A DNA stretch of 64,000 nucleotides from Bordetella petrii (GCA_017745595.1 WMBV01000002.1:1-64000), one strand, 5' to 3'; shown: positions 45,656-54,969, numbered from the stretch's first letter. Numbers and translations are program-made. The notes: generated by a model not told the origin, from the letters alone.

Positions 45656-46752
45656 AACCGATTTTCGCCAGATGGCGGGTCAAGTGGGCGGCTAATCAGT
45701 TCGCCAAGCATCGTGACGACTGGTACGAATACTTGGCGGACATGATCGCCGACAGTGCGGGGCATCGGTCCATTCGCGACATCTTTGAGGCGGACGCGCG
45801 ACGTTACGGCCCCCATTCCGCCAGAGGTATCTTGTCGGCGCACTGGGCGCACGGCATCGGCGACAGCGGCGATCTTGGGCAGGCGACCATAGGAACATTG
45901 CCCCGCCGCGAAGTCGCGGAGCTGGCGGCGCTGCAGCGGCGCGGCCAGGCGGTATTCGCAGACGGGCTGCGCGACATGGCCGCGATCGTGCGTCTGTCGA
46001 AGCGACTGAAGGACATCCTCAAATGGACCCTGATGGCAGGCGTTGTTTCCGCCCTCGTCCTCTGGCTCGTCGTAATGGTCGCCGTCCCCTACATCTCTGC
46101 CCCCGAACTCCGTGACGCATTCCCCGACATGCCTGCCAGCTATTACGGGCCCTATGCGCGGACGTTCTTTGGCCTCGCGGAATGGATCCGCAACAGGGGC
46201 GTCGTTGTCTGGCTGGTGTCCATCGGCGCCGTCGCTCTATTGATAGTGTCCTTTCCACACTTTGACGGCCGCCTGCGGCGTTGGCTGGACACTTGGGGAC
46301 CATATCGTCTCTATCGCGATATCCAGGCCGTCTCTGTGGTGAGTTCCGTGGCCACGTCCGTCAAACAGCGCGCCGGTATCACGATTCCGATTCGAGACGC
46401 TCTGGACGCTCAACGGTCCGGTGCTTCCCGCTGGTTAGGTGCGCGCATTCAAGCGATGGTCGCGCGCCTCGACGATGACGGCGCCGGGGCATCGATCTTT
46501 AACGTAGGCATCTTCGACCGCGAGACTTATTGGTACCTCGAAGACTTGACTGGATCTCTCGGCCTGGATCTTGCACTTCAGAGGACGCGCATGCGGCTGG
46601 AGACATCCATGCTCAAGCGAATCGAGCACCGCGCCCTCATCATACGGTGGGTACTGCTGATTGCATCTGTACTGTCGCTAATGGGCATTCTTGCTTGGCA
46701 CTATGCGGTCATCTTCGATTTGCGCAACGCGATGATGCTCGCAAACTTCTGA
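45652..46752 (+). CDS. pilR: PilR-like inner-membrane platform protein (type II secretion F domain)
   Basis: A 366-residue polytopic protein with a GTG start overlapping the pilQ stop. Transmembrane segments lie near 125-148, 185-203 and 325-345. The cytosolic repeats include SSVATSVKQRAGITIPIRDALDAQRSGASRWLGARI, typical of GspF/PilC. It forms the inner-membrane platform on which the ATPase acts. A terminator follows immediately. Confidence 0.85.
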   Translation: MKPIFARWRVKWAANQFAKHRDDWYEYLADMIADSAGHRSIRDIFEADARRYGPHSARGILSAHWAHGIGDSGDLGQATIGTLPRREVAELAALQRRGQAVFADGLRDMAAIVRLSKRLKDILKWTLMAGVVSALVLWLVVMVAVPYISAPELRDAFPDMPASYYGPYARTFFGLAEWIRNRGVVVWLVSIGAVALLIVSFPHFDGRLRRWLDTWGPYRLYRDIQAVSVVSSVATSVKQRAGITIPIRDALDAQRSGASRWLGARIQAMVARLDDDGAGASIFNVGIFDRETYWYLEDLTGSLGLDLALQRTRMRLETSMLKRIEHRALIIRWVLLIASVLSLMGILAWHYAVIFDLRNAMMLANF

Positions 46753-46774
46753 CCCTTCATCTAATCCCATCTTG

Positions 46775-46798
46775 AGACCCCGCACTTCCGGGGTCTTT
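46775..46798 (+). terminator. Intrinsic terminator between pilR and pilS
   Basis: Perfect 8-bp stem AGACCCCG (46775-46782) and CGGGGTCT (46789-46796), loop CACTTC, followed by a short pyrimidine/T run. It lies between the platform gene and the major pilin gene, so it may cap the assembly-gene transcript or act as a partial terminator. Confidence 0.65.
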
Positions 46799-46836
46799 CT
46801 CATTCTGCGGCCGGTTGGCCATCATAGGAGTTCTCA

Positions 46837-47505
46837 ATGGGCAATATCGCCTCTGTTCAAACCGCTGCTGTCCAAGCATCCCGCTGCCGCCTGCGCTTTC
46901 GACCCACCTGGCAGCTCAGCAGGACTGATCCGCTCCACCACCAGCGTGGGCAATTCAGCCTGATTGAAGTCGGTATCGTGGCTGGGCTAATGATCCTGGC
47001 CGTCGTGTTCGGTGTGCCTGCCTTTCAAGGGATATTGACCGAAATGCGCGTACCTTCGGCGGCAGGAGAGCTGCAGCGCTTCATGGCCCGCACGCGCGTG
47101 CTCGGCGAAGGGGACAACGTTACTCCTTATGCCAACCTGACGACGGCCGACAACCTCGTGCCGGCGCTGCGGGGGTCCTCCACCTTCAAGGTGTCCGATA
47201 CGACGGTTGCCCACCGCTTGGGCGGATCGGGCGTGGGAACGAACGGAACCATTTCTCTCGAGCCTGCAGCGCTGGGCGGAGGCGCGATGGGAAGCGCATT
47301 CTCCATCACGCTCACCAACGTCAACATGAAGGCTTGCCCCACCTTGGCATCCACGCTTAACGCGGTGGCAGAAACGATTTCCGTCAACGGGGCGGTCGCC
47401 AAAGCGCTCGGCACCAATAACGCGGCCGGCACATACGATCCTGCAATCGCAGAGGGCCTCTGCGAGAAGGGCGACTCCAATACCTTCGTCTTCGCGAGCC
47501 GCTAG
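46837..47505 (+). CDS. pilS: PilS-like major type IVb prepilin
   Basis: A 222-residue prepilin with a long leader of about 38 residues, as in type IVb pilins. The segment RGQFSLIEVGIVAGLMILAVVFG holds the processing site and the N-terminal assembly helix. A C-terminal disulfide is possible (Cys in MKACPTL and EGLCEKG). Classical prepilins have Gly directly before the Phe so that Glu is residue +5; here a Gln intervenes. Cleavage after Gly would put Glu at +6. A separate terminator precedes the gene, fitting higher independent expression of the major pilin. Confidence 0.82.
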   Translation: MGNIASVQTAAVQASRCRLRFRPTWQLSRTDPLHHQRGQFSLIEVGIVAGLMILAVVFGVPAFQGILTEMRVPSAAGELQRFMARTRVLGEGDNVTPYANLTTADNLVPALRGSSTFKVSDTTVAHRLGGSGVGTNGTISLEPAALGGGAMGSAFSITLTNVNMKACPTLASTLNAVAETISVNGAVAKALGTNNAAGTYDPAIAEGLCEKGDSNTFVFASR

Positions 47506-47550
47506 GGCATCCTCACGAACCCATGGCCAGGTCCACACCTGCGCTCGCCT

Positions 47551-48807
47551 TTGCACAGGGGCCGAGCCGCACTCTCACGAGGATACGTCTTGATCGCCTT
47601 TCTCTTTACCCTCCTTGTCGGAATCCTAGCTGCCGTTCTCGCCTCGGGGCAGTACCGGGACGCGGTGGACGACAGCGCCGCGGCGAGTACTGGTCGGTAC
47701 CTTCTACAAGTGCGCGGCGCCGTGGTCGACTTGCAGGTTAAGTATCAGGCCTGGCTGGGCGATGGAAGCGGCGCCGGCCCCCCCAGCGACACGCCCATAC
47801 CGGAGGGCCTAGCTTGGCAATCGGTCGCCGGTGTTCAAGTTGCGCGGGGCAGCGTATCGGATCTAGTCGATTTGGGGCTCTTGTCCAGCAATACGCCCCG
47901 ATACCCTCTCTTGGGTGACGCAGTGCGGTTTGTCCTAGTCCGCCAAGGTGCATGCCCGAGTGCAGAATGTCGCACAACCGCCTTTGTCTACACCTGCCAC
48001 CCGATCAATGGGGAGCGGAGCCGTCGGCAGCCAGGGGAATGTACCAATCCTACGGGTGATCGGGCCAAGTTTTCATCGGCGCTTTTAGCCAAGGTGTTGA
48101 TGTCGGCCGACGGCTACGGCGGGCACGACGCACAGGGTGGGCCCAATGTCGTCGGTCCATTGATGAACGCCCCAAAGGCCTGGTTCGACTTCGGCACAGA
48201 GCGTGGCCATGCGGTGCTTGCTGCAGGACTCGACGCGACGCCATTTGGACAGTTTGTTCGGCACGGAGAAACCAGGCCCGTCACCCTGCACAATACGCTC
48301 ACCGTTGACCAAACGATCCAGTCGAACACGGGCCTCTTGTTGAACACTGCGATCGTTCCCGGCACCGCTTGCTCCCCGGAAGGTCTTTACGCCTCTACGC
48401 CTGACAAGACCCTCGCGGTGTGTCTGGAGGGAGCCTGGTTCGCCGCTACCAGCCATATGGTCACCGGCGTGTATGGCGATCTACCCAATAACGCCACAAT
48501 CCCCGCACTTGCGTGTCCGACGGGGCTCATCGCGTGGCGGTATGTCGCCATGCAGGACTCAGATCTGACGGTGACAGGCAGCGATATCAATGTGGCGGGC
48601 GATGTCAGCGGAACGATTCAGGGCTCCGGCTCGGTGAACGCCGCTGGTTCCGTCTCAGTCAACGGCTCGTTCACCGGTACGTTTCAGAACGCTGGTTCTA
48701 GCTACGTTCACGTCACCCAGAACGTCTCTGTCGTGGGTGACCGCATTGCCATCACACCGGCAGGCCCGAATGCCCGGGCCGCCGTCATCCAGGGCTGCAA
48801 GAGCTAG
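47551..48807 (+). CDS. pilV: PilV-like minor pilin / tip adhesin
   Basis: About 418 residues from a TTG codon. A prepilin-like N terminus SRGYVLIAFLFTLLVGILAAV precedes a long extracellular part. The C-terminal region is rich in Gly, Ser, Thr and Val with repeated motifs (DINVAGDVSGTIQGSG, SVNAAGSVSVNGSFTG) suggestive of beta-helix or adhesin structure. In IncI plasmids PilV sits at the pilus tip and picks the recipient, with its C terminus switched by a shufflon; no recombinase or inverted segments are seen here. The start codon is uncertain. Confidence 0.72.
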   Translation: MHRGRAALSRGYVLIAFLFTLLVGILAAVLASGQYRDAVDDSAAASTGRYLLQVRGAVVDLQVKYQAWLGDGSGAGPPSDTPIPEGLAWQSVAGVQVARGSVSDLVDLGLLSSNTPRYPLLGDAVRFVLVRQGACPSAECRTTAFVYTCHPINGERSRRQPGECTNPTGDRAKFSSALLAKVLMSADGYGGHDAQGGPNVVGPLMNAPKAWFDFGTERGHAVLAAGLDATPFGQFVRHGETRPVTLHNTLTVDQTIQSNTGLLLNTAIVPGTACSPEGLYASTPDKTLAVCLEGAWFAATSHMVTGVYGDLPNNATIPALACPTGLIAWRYVAMQDSDLTVTGSDINVAGDVSGTIQGSGSVNAAGSVSVNGSFTGTFQNAGSSYVHVTQNVSVVGDRIAITPAGPNARAAVIQGCKS

Positions 48808-48832
48808 CCCTTCCAAAATGGAGGTTTCCATC

Positions 48833-49672
48833 ATGCTCCGCTTCTCCAAGCGCCAGGGCAGGCGCCGGCTCGCCCTCGCGGGCGTCCTTCTCCCTCTCGC
48901 GTCACCGTTCGCATCCCCGACCACCAACCAGGCCGACGTGCAGCTGCAGACGGACCTGAGCCACATGGTGATTCGTGTGGACCAGGCCGATCCGTTGCCC
49001 CCAGGTGGTTGCACGGCTGGCCATGCTTGGCACCCAACGTTTGGCGGCTGCCGGCGCCAGGAGACGCGTTCGGAGGTAGCCCAATGTGCAGCCGGCTGGA
49101 CCGGGTCCAAAGTCCGGTACCGAACTGCATATATCTTGCAGGCCAACGCTGCTGATGTCGCGTACGGCGACTGGGGGCCTTGGCAAGAAAGTTGCAGTCC
49201 GCCCCGTCGGGCGGGGGTGGTCGATACCGTCATTGCGAAGGCGCGCGGGAAACAGAACGGAGAGTCGTCGAACTCCAGCAATCTGTCGGGCAATATCAAG
49301 AAGCAAATGCAGGTCAGCTACGGCACCATGTATGGCGTCACGGTCTATCGTCCGAACGCGACCCTGAACTGCATCTACGCATCCGGGTCGACCTCCAGTA
49401 GCGGCGAAAGCTCCAACCGTATCTGGTTCGGTCGGCTTCTCTCGCCAGGGCAGTCGATCGACAAGGGAAGTGCGGGCCATTGTCGGCTCTCTAGCGGTGG
49501 CCGGGTCGCCGAGGTCTATGGCAGCTGCGACAGCACCTCAGGCGGCGACAGCGATTCGTGCCGACGCGCCACGCGCACCGTTCGTATCACTGCAACGAGT
49601 GATTGCAAGGTGAACACGGAAGTGCATGATGGCAGTCGTCTAATCGGCACCCCCAGCTACAGCCTTTGCTGA
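48833..49672 (+). CDS. Exported Cys-rich protein of unknown function
   Basis: A 279-residue protein with a signal peptide (about 1-28, ending near PFASPT). It has about ten Cys residues and a segment DWGPWQESCSP that looks like a thrombospondin type 1 style Trp/Cys motif. A Ser/Gly-rich middle and a C-terminal Cys-containing beta-rich part follow. The ATG at 48833 has GGAGG 8 bp upstream. Position between the pilin-type genes and trbM suggests a surface or periplasmic part of the mating apparatus. No family recognised. Confidence 0.6.
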   Translation: MLRFSKRQGRRRLALAGVLLPLASPFASPTTNQADVQLQTDLSHMVIRVDQADPLPPGGCTAGHAWHPTFGGCRRQETRSEVAQCAAGWTGSKVRYRTAYILQANAADVAYGDWGPWQESCSPPRRAGVVDTVIAKARGKQNGESSNSSNLSGNIKKQMQVSYGTMYGVTVYRPNATLNCIYASGSTSSSGESSNRIWFGRLLSPGQSIDKGSAGHCRLSSGGRVAEVYGSCDSTSGGDSDSCRRATRTVRITATSDCKVNTEVHDGSRLIGTPSYSLC

Positions 49673-49683
49673 AGGGGACTCCA

Positions 49684-50316
49684 ATGATCTTCAGATTTGC
49701 CAGGCAACTAGCTGCCTTCTTCGTGTTGTCCGTGGTCGGAGTGTCTCCTGGCCTGGCGGCTGGCACGACCGCACCACCGCAAATGTCGATTGAGCCGTCA
49801 CTGCTGACTGGCGATGTGCGTCTTGCCTGCGAGGCGATACTTTGCCTGTCAAGTAGCCAAGGCCAAGCGCAATGTGACCCCGCACTGTCGCGTTACTTCG
49901 GAATCAGAAAGCGCAAACTCTCTGACACGCTCGATGCTCGCCTGGATTTCCTCAACCTATGTCCATCTGCTGACGATTCGGCTGAGATGGGTTCGTTGGT
50001 GAGAGCTTTGGCGCGCGGAGCAGGAAGGTGCGACGCAAAGACCCTGAACCAAACCCTGCGCCACTACATTGGGCAGGGAGGTGACGCGGGCTACGACGGC
50101 GCCGTCATCTCCAATCGACTGCCGACGTACTGCTCCGCATACATATTGCACACATACACCGACCTACGCGGCCAACTCCCGCGCTATGTTGGCACACCCG
50201 AGGAAGACGGATTCTGGAGCGAAGCCAAAGACTATGCGGCGGCTCTTGCCCGCTACAAGCGGGAGCAGGCCGCCAAGAAGGCCCGGAGGGAAAACTACGG
50301 CGGGGGAGACAACTAA
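49684..50316 (+). CDS. trbM: TrbM-like exported protein
   Basis: A 210-residue protein with a signal peptide ending near SPGLAAG. It carries the TrbM/KikA signature CEAILCLSSS, CDPALSRYFGI and a later LNLCPS, with conserved Cys residues in disulfide-type spacing. TrbM proteins are encoded in conjugative transfer regions; their role is not established. It starts after AAGGGGA and lies 2 bp before the lytic transglycosylase gene. Confidence 0.78.
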   Translation: MIFRFARQLAAFFVLSVVGVSPGLAAGTTAPPQMSIEPSLLTGDVRLACEAILCLSSSQGQAQCDPALSRYFGIRKRKLSDTLDARLDFLNLCPSADDSAEMGSLVRALARGAGRCDAKTLNQTLRHYIGQGGDAGYDGAVISNRLPTYCSAYILHTYTDLRGQLPRYVGTPEEDGFWSEAKDYAAALARYKREQAAKKARRENYGGGDN

Positions 50317-50318
50317 AA

Positions 50319-50999
50319 ATGGATCTCCCGGCTGTCGACTTCCCCACTCTGGCACGACGGTGCGCGCCCGATGTTCACATCAGCACCCTCGCAGCCGTGG
50401 TGCGTCATGAATCCGCCTTCAACCCTTTGGTGATCGGCGTTAACAGCAAGCCGCACCGTAGCATTCGCCCTTCATCGCGCGCAGAGGCTGTCGAAGAAGT
50501 ACGCAAGCTAATCGACAAGGGCGTCAACTTTGACGTTGGCTATGGCCAAATCAACGTACGCAACTGGAAATGGCTGGGCGTCACCGCTGAAACGATCTTC
50601 GACCCATGCGTAAATTTGGCGTCGGCGCAGCGTGTCTTAGTCGCCTGCTATGAACGGGCCGCTAAACAAGCCGGACCAGGTCAAAGGGCACTTTACGCTG
50701 CCTTCAGCTGCTATAACACCGGCAACCTCACCGATGGCTTTCGAAACGGCTATGTGGGCAAAGTCTTGGCCGGCGCGGGGCTCGCCGTCCCGGCAATTGG
50801 CCAAGACACACGCGGTGCGCCCCGAGAGGCCAATTCTGAAGCTGGCCCAAAGGACGCAACGCGGCCCCCACGTGCAGACGCATTTGTGCAACCACGGCCA
50901 GACGTCTTTGCGAATACCCGCCGAGGTGCCTTCGAAAGATCAACGTCCGCTGTCTTTGGCATCCCAATCGCGCGACCGGAACCTGGCTCGCGTAAGTAG
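50319..50999 (+). CDS. virB1: VirB1-like lytic transglycosylase
   Basis: A 226-residue SLT-fold enzyme with catalytic Glu in VVRHESAFNP (E31) and the conserved FDVGYGQINVRNW and YNTGN segments. It opens peptidoglycan for assembly of the secretion channel, and could serve the pilus as well. There is no obvious N-terminal signal peptide, as for several VirB1 homologues whose export is unclear. The C-terminal tail is Pro/Arg-rich and probably disordered. Confidence 0.87.
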   Translation: MDLPAVDFPTLARRCAPDVHISTLAAVVRHESAFNPLVIGVNSKPHRSIRPSSRAEAVEEVRKLIDKGVNFDVGYGQINVRNWKWLGVTAETIFDPCVNLASAQRVLVACYERAAKQAGPGQRALYAAFSCYNTGNLTDGFRNGYVGKVLAGAGLAVPAIGQDTRGAPREANSEAGPKDATRPPRADAFVQPRPDVFANTRRGAFERSTSAVFGIPIARPEPGSRK

Positions 51000-51046
51000 C
51001 CGCGGCATGTTTAGCCGCTGAACACCCCCCTATTTTCTTTTTGGCA

Positions 51047-51079
51047 AGTGCCGACCGCGGCCGCGCGCTGGTCGGCGCT
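51047..51079 (+). promoter_or_regulatory. Hairpin upstream of virB2
   Basis: AGTGCCGACC (51047-51056) and GGTCGGCGCT (51070-51079) pair over 10 positions with one wobble. It lies 17 bp ahead of the virB2 ATG. No T-run follows, so it may stabilise the downstream mRNA or attenuate rather than terminate. Confidence 0.4.
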
Positions 51080-51096
51080 CGCCTATGGAGTTTGAA

Positions 51097-51399
51097 ATGC
51101 AATTCACCGCACGCAACGTTCCGCGCAAGCTGTCCTTTATCGCCAATCTGATGATTGCCACTCTGCTGCTCGTACAGCCGGAGCTGGCTATGGCGCAGTT
51201 CGAGAAGGTCACTTCCGGGCTCGACACTTTCAAAGCATGGCTCTGGCTGATTATTCCGGTCGCTGCCTTGTGCATTGCGGGGATACTCGGCTTGCTCTAT
51301 TCGGCCGAAGTCATTCGCAAAGACACGTTGATCCAGTGGGGCGGCGGTGTTGTTTTTGCCGGCGCCATCGCCGGCGGAATCATTAAGCTCTTCTTCTGA
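51097..51399 (+). CDS. virB2: VirB2-like pilin subunit
   Basis: A 100-residue prepilin of the P-type T4SS. A long signal peptide ends near LAMA-QFEK (about 33). Two hydrophobic helices (about 46-68 and 82-100) are joined by a short basic loop, RKDTLIQ. GGAG lies 6 bp ahead of the chosen ATG; an earlier ATG at 51085 adds four residues. Mature VirB2 forms the conjugative pilus. Confidence 0.85.
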   Translation: MQFTARNVPRKLSFIANLMIATLLLVQPELAMAQFEKVTSGLDTFKAWLWLIIPVAALCIAGILGLLYSAEVIRKDTLIQWGGGVVFAGAIAGGIIKLFF

Positions 51400-51401
51400 G
51401 C

Positions 51402-51800
51402 ATGGCCAGCTCGTCCAAAGCTGGGCGCCCGGCGCCAGCGGTGGCGGCGCCCAACCAGAAATCGGCCGTCCCGCCCAATCAGTACCCCCTCTTCAAGGGC
51501 GCCACCCGTATAGCGACCATCAAAGGTGGCGTGCCGACCCGGGCGTTCATGGGTCTGGTCTTCGTCACGGTAGTGATCGCTATGTTCACACTTTGGGGAT
51601 GGCTGGTGGGTCCGGTGCTCTATCCCGTCCTGGCCGTACTCAGCCGCAATGACGACCGCGCGTTTTGGATTTGGGAACTTTGGCTTCGAACAAAGTTTCT
51701 TGCCCGGAACAAGCGCTTCTGGGGCGCAGTCTCGCTCACCCCGACCCCACACAGCAAGCGCCGGCCATGGCGCCGGCAGTCCGGAGGCCACAAGCAATGA
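51402..51800 (+). CDS. virB3: VirB3-like inner-membrane protein
   Basis: A 132-residue protein. The N-terminal Pro/Ala-rich segment precedes YPLFKGATRIATIKGGVPTRAF, the VirB3 signature, and one or two transmembrane helices (about 50-80). The tail is basic. The stop overlaps the virB4 start by 4 bp; VirB3 and VirB4 work together in the inner membrane and are fused in some systems. Confidence 0.82.
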   Translation: MASSSKAGRPAPAVAAPNQKSAVPPNQYPLFKGATRIATIKGGVPTRAFMGLVFVTVVIAMFTLWGWLVGPVLYPVLAVLSRNDDRAFWIWELWLRTKFLARNKRFWGAVSLTPTPHSKRRPWRRQSGGHKQ

Positions 51801-54244
51801 CCGAACACGCACCAGCGCCGCCTGCTCACGAGCCGGCCGTCAGCCAATATGTGCCATTTTCGCACCACGTCACCGAGTCGATCATCGCGACCCGAGATTG
51901 GGAGTATCTGTCCACATGGCGTATCGATGGCCGTACCTTCCAAGGCTACTCCGACAGCGAGCTCCAGCAGTGGATCGAGGAGCTGAACAACGTCATCCGT
52001 GGCTGGCCGACTGGCTTTGGATTGTGGACTCACCTCGTACGGCGGCGCGTGTCTGAGTACCCTGATAGTGAGTATCCGGACGCATTCTCCCGGGCCCATG
52101 ACGCCGCGTACCGAAAGCTCTTCGACGGGAAACCGCCGATGATCAATGAGATGTACTTGACGGTCATCACTCGCCCGCAGATTGACCCTGCCCTGCGCTT
52201 GCTCTCGAAGTTCGAGCGCCGCACCGCCCGAGAGGCACTCGCCTGGCAGACGCAGGCGATCGAGCAGCTCGACGATATCAACCGTAAGCTTGGCTCGACG
52301 CTCAAGCGCTACGGCCCAGAGTTGCTCACCATCGTGGAGAGGTCAGTGCCGTCGAATGACACTGGCGGCGAGCGCGTCGGACATTTCTCCGAGCCAGCAG
52401 AATTCTTCGGGTTTCTGCTCAACGGAAAGATGTCGCCTGTTCCGGTCGTGGATGCTCGCCTCTACAACTACCTGGCAATCGGCCGCCAGTTCTTCTCCAC
52501 CCACGGCGAACAGGGCGAAATGCGCGGCCCTGACTGGACGCGGCGCTATGTCATGTTGGAAGTGCGTGAATACTGCAACAACACAAAGCCCGGACATCTG
52601 AACTGCCTGCTGAATCAGCCTCACGAATTTGTGCTGTCGCAATCCTTCGGAGCCATGTCCAAGGCCGACGGGCTCAAGGCACTCTCACGCCAGATCAAAT
52701 GGCTGGAGGACTCGGGAGACTATTCCACCTCGCAAATCGACGACCTGAAGCGGGCCCGCGACGATCTCTCGGCCGGCAAGTTCGTGATGGGTGATCATCA
52801 CGCCACACTGCAGATCTTCGGCGACAACAGCGAGCGGACGTTGCGTGCCGCAGCCGAAATCAGCGGTGCTCTCGCGAGCTGCGAGGTCGTTGCCCGCCTT
52901 GTCGACCGCGCGTTGATTGCCGCCTGGGCTGCCCAGCTTCCTGGAAACTGGAAATGGCGCCCGCGGCCATGCCCCATAACGTCTCTCAATTTTCTCTGCT
53001 TCGCATCGATGCACAACTATCTCTTTGGGAAGCCCGCCGGCAACCCGTGGGGACCGGCCGTGACGATGCTAAAGACCACGGGCGGCACGCCGTACTACAT
53101 GAATTTTCACGCCTCTCTCGATGACACCGACGAGACAGGCAAGCGCAGGTTGGGCAACACGTCACTTCTCGGGCAATCTGGAACGGGGAAGACAGTCAAT
53201 CTCGGACATTTTGTCTCGCAGGCTCGCAAGTTTTCGTATACCGGCGCAATCTTCGACCACCTACGTGGCATGCAGGTGCTCGTGATGCAGCTGGGTGGGA
53301 AGTACTTTGCTATGCAACTGGGCGCTCCTACCGGCTGGAACTATCTGCAGCTGGAGCCTACGAAGGGGAACGTCACTTTCATGGCAACGTTCACCAAACT
53401 TCTCGCCGCCAACGGCAAAGAGCCGGCTTCCATGGCCGAGCAGAAGCAAATCGAGACGGCGGTGAGAAAGCTGGTTGAGTTCATCGACCGCCCTCAACGA
53501 CGACTCTCAACACTGCTGCAATTCTTGCCCGCGGCGCCATCGGAGGGCATTTCGCTCAGCTTGCGCGAGCGCCTCGAGCGCTGGTGCGCTGGTCGGGAGA
53601 ATGGCTGGCTTTTCGACAATCCCATAGACGAACTCGACTTGTCCGTGACCGACCTGTTCGGCTTCGACCTGACTGAGTTCTTGGATAAAGAGGAAATTCG
53701 AGACGCTGCGATCACATACCTGTTGTACCGAACGGAGCAGATGATTGACGGGCGTCGCTTCGCATACTTCTTCGACGAGGTCCAGCATCCGCTGAAGGTG
53801 CCCTATTTTCAGGAGTTCATGCAGAACAAGAGCCGGACGATACGCAAGCAGAACGGTGTCTTCGTCTTTGCGACTCAGGAGCCCGAAGCAATCAGCGGAA
53901 ACCCTGTTGGCCGGTCGATGATCCAGCAGTCGGCTACGCAAATCTACCTTCCCAACCCGAAGGCATCGGCCGATGAATACATCAACGATTTCAAGCTTAC
54001 GCCGGCCGAGTTCAAGCTCGTCAAAGACCTTGGCGAATTCAGCCGACAGTTCTTGATCAAGCAGGGAGACTCAACGGTCACGGCGGAACTTGATCTTTCA
54101 ACATGCCCCGATTCGCTTCTCGTTTTCTCGGGCTCCCCCGATATGGCGGAACTCGCTGAAGAGGCCGTTGCGAAATATGGGAACGATCCTGAACAGTGGC
54201 TTCCCCATTACCTCAAGCTCGCCCGTGAGGCGACAAGGAGTTAA
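51797..54244 (+). CDS. virB4: VirB4-like T4SS ATPase
   Basis: An 815-residue ATPase with the CagE/TrbE/VirB family N-terminal half. Walker A is LLGQSGTGKTVNLG near residue 457; Walker B is the strand FAYFFDEVQHPL, followed by KQNGVFVFATQEPE. It energises pilus biogenesis and substrate transfer at the cytosolic face. It starts inside the virB3 stop codon (ATGA). Confidence 0.94.
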   Translation: MTEHAPAPPAHEPAVSQYVPFSHHVTESIIATRDWEYLSTWRIDGRTFQGYSDSELQQWIEELNNVIRGWPTGFGLWTHLVRRRVSEYPDSEYPDAFSRAHDAAYRKLFDGKPPMINEMYLTVITRPQIDPALRLLSKFERRTAREALAWQTQAIEQLDDINRKLGSTLKRYGPELLTIVERSVPSNDTGGERVGHFSEPAEFFGFLLNGKMSPVPVVDARLYNYLAIGRQFFSTHGEQGEMRGPDWTRRYVMLEVREYCNNTKPGHLNCLLNQPHEFVLSQSFGAMSKADGLKALSRQIKWLEDSGDYSTSQIDDLKRARDDLSAGKFVMGDHHATLQIFGDNSERTLRAAAEISGALASCEVVARLVDRALIAAWAAQLPGNWKWRPRPCPITSLNFLCFASMHNYLFGKPAGNPWGPAVTMLKTTGGTPYYMNFHASLDDTDETGKRRLGNTSLLGQSGTGKTVNLGHFVSQARKFSYTGAIFDHLRGMQVLVMQLGGKYFAMQLGAPTGWNYLQLEPTKGNVTFMATFTKLLAANGKEPASMAEQKQIETAVRKLVEFIDRPQRRLSTLLQFLPAAPSEGISLSLRERLERWCAGRENGWLFDNPIDELDLSVTDLFGFDLTEFLDKEEIRDAAITYLLYRTEQMIDGRRFAYFFDEVQHPLKVPYFQEFMQNKSRTIRKQNGVFVFATQEPEAISGNPVGRSMIQQSATQIYLPNPKASADEYINDFKLTPAEFKLVKDLGEFSRQFLIKQGDSTVTAELDLSTCPDSLLVFSGSPDMAELAEEAVAKYGNDPEQWLPHYLKLAREATRS

Positions 54245-54246
54245 AT

Positions 54247-54969
54247 ATGTTCTCAGTCAATGCGCTCTGCCGCCGCCATGTCGCCAGCGCCCTTGCCCTC
54301 GCCCTGCTCCTCAACGCGGCCATGCCCGCGCAAGCGAGCGGCATCCCGGTCGTTGATGGCGCCAGCATCGCTGATCGTGCGATCAAGCATGCGGCGACGA
54401 TGGGCAAGTTCATCGAACAGATCGAAGTGCTGCGCAATCAGCTCGAGAGCCAGCGCCGCCAGTTGGAGTCGCTGACGGGCACCCGAAATCTGGGCGATAT
54501 CCTGAACAACCCTTCCATACGGGCGCTGCTTCCCGACGATGCGCGCTCCATATTGCGCGGCGCCGACGGTGGAGATCTTCAGGAAATCCTGAAGCGGCTT
54601 GAAGTCGAAGAACGGCTCACTGGCAACTACGAGACGGATCGCCGCAACCTGGATACCCGCGCGGCGCAGTTCAAACTGCGAAGCCAGGCATTGATGGAAC
54701 AAACGCAGGAGGCCATGACAGCGCGAATGGAGCAGGTCAGCCAGCTGCAGGCACAGATCAACCAAACACAGGATCCGAAGGCCATCGCAGACTTGCAAGC
54801 TCGCCTCTTGGTCGAGCAGGCCAATATTCAGGCGGACCAAACGCGCGCGGATATGCTTACGCGTCAGCTTGCGGCCGAGCAAGCCTTAATGCAGGCGCAA
54901 GCGGACAAGTTGGCGGCCACTTCGTTCAGTATCGACGCGATTCGCGCGCCGCTGCCAGGAGCGCGATGA
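54247..54969 (+). CDS. virB5: VirB5-like minor pilus component
   Basis: A 240-residue exported protein with signal peptide cleaved near AQA-SG (about residue 30). The helical core has the family segment LESLTGTRNLGDILNNP. Long amphipathic helices with Gln-rich heptads (about 135-225) follow. VirB5 proteins sit at the T-pilus tip and may act as adhesins. The stop overlaps the virB6 start. Confidence 0.82.
   Translation: MFSVNALCRRHVASALALALLLNAAMPAQASGIPVVDGASIADRAIKHAATMGKFIEQIEVLRNQLESQRRQLESLTGTRNLGDILNNPSIRALLPDDARSILRGADGGDLQEILKRLEVEERLTGNYETDRRNLDTRAAQFKLRSQALMEQTQEAMTARMEQVSQLQAQINQTQDPKAIADLQARLLVEQANIQADQTRADMLTRQLAAEQALMQAQADKLAATSFSIDAIRAPLPGAR

Noticed and set aside
48500-48807. 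Shufflon at the pilV 3' end
   Set aside because: No inverted 19-bp repeats, alternative C-terminal cassettes or Rci recombinase were seen up to the next gene.
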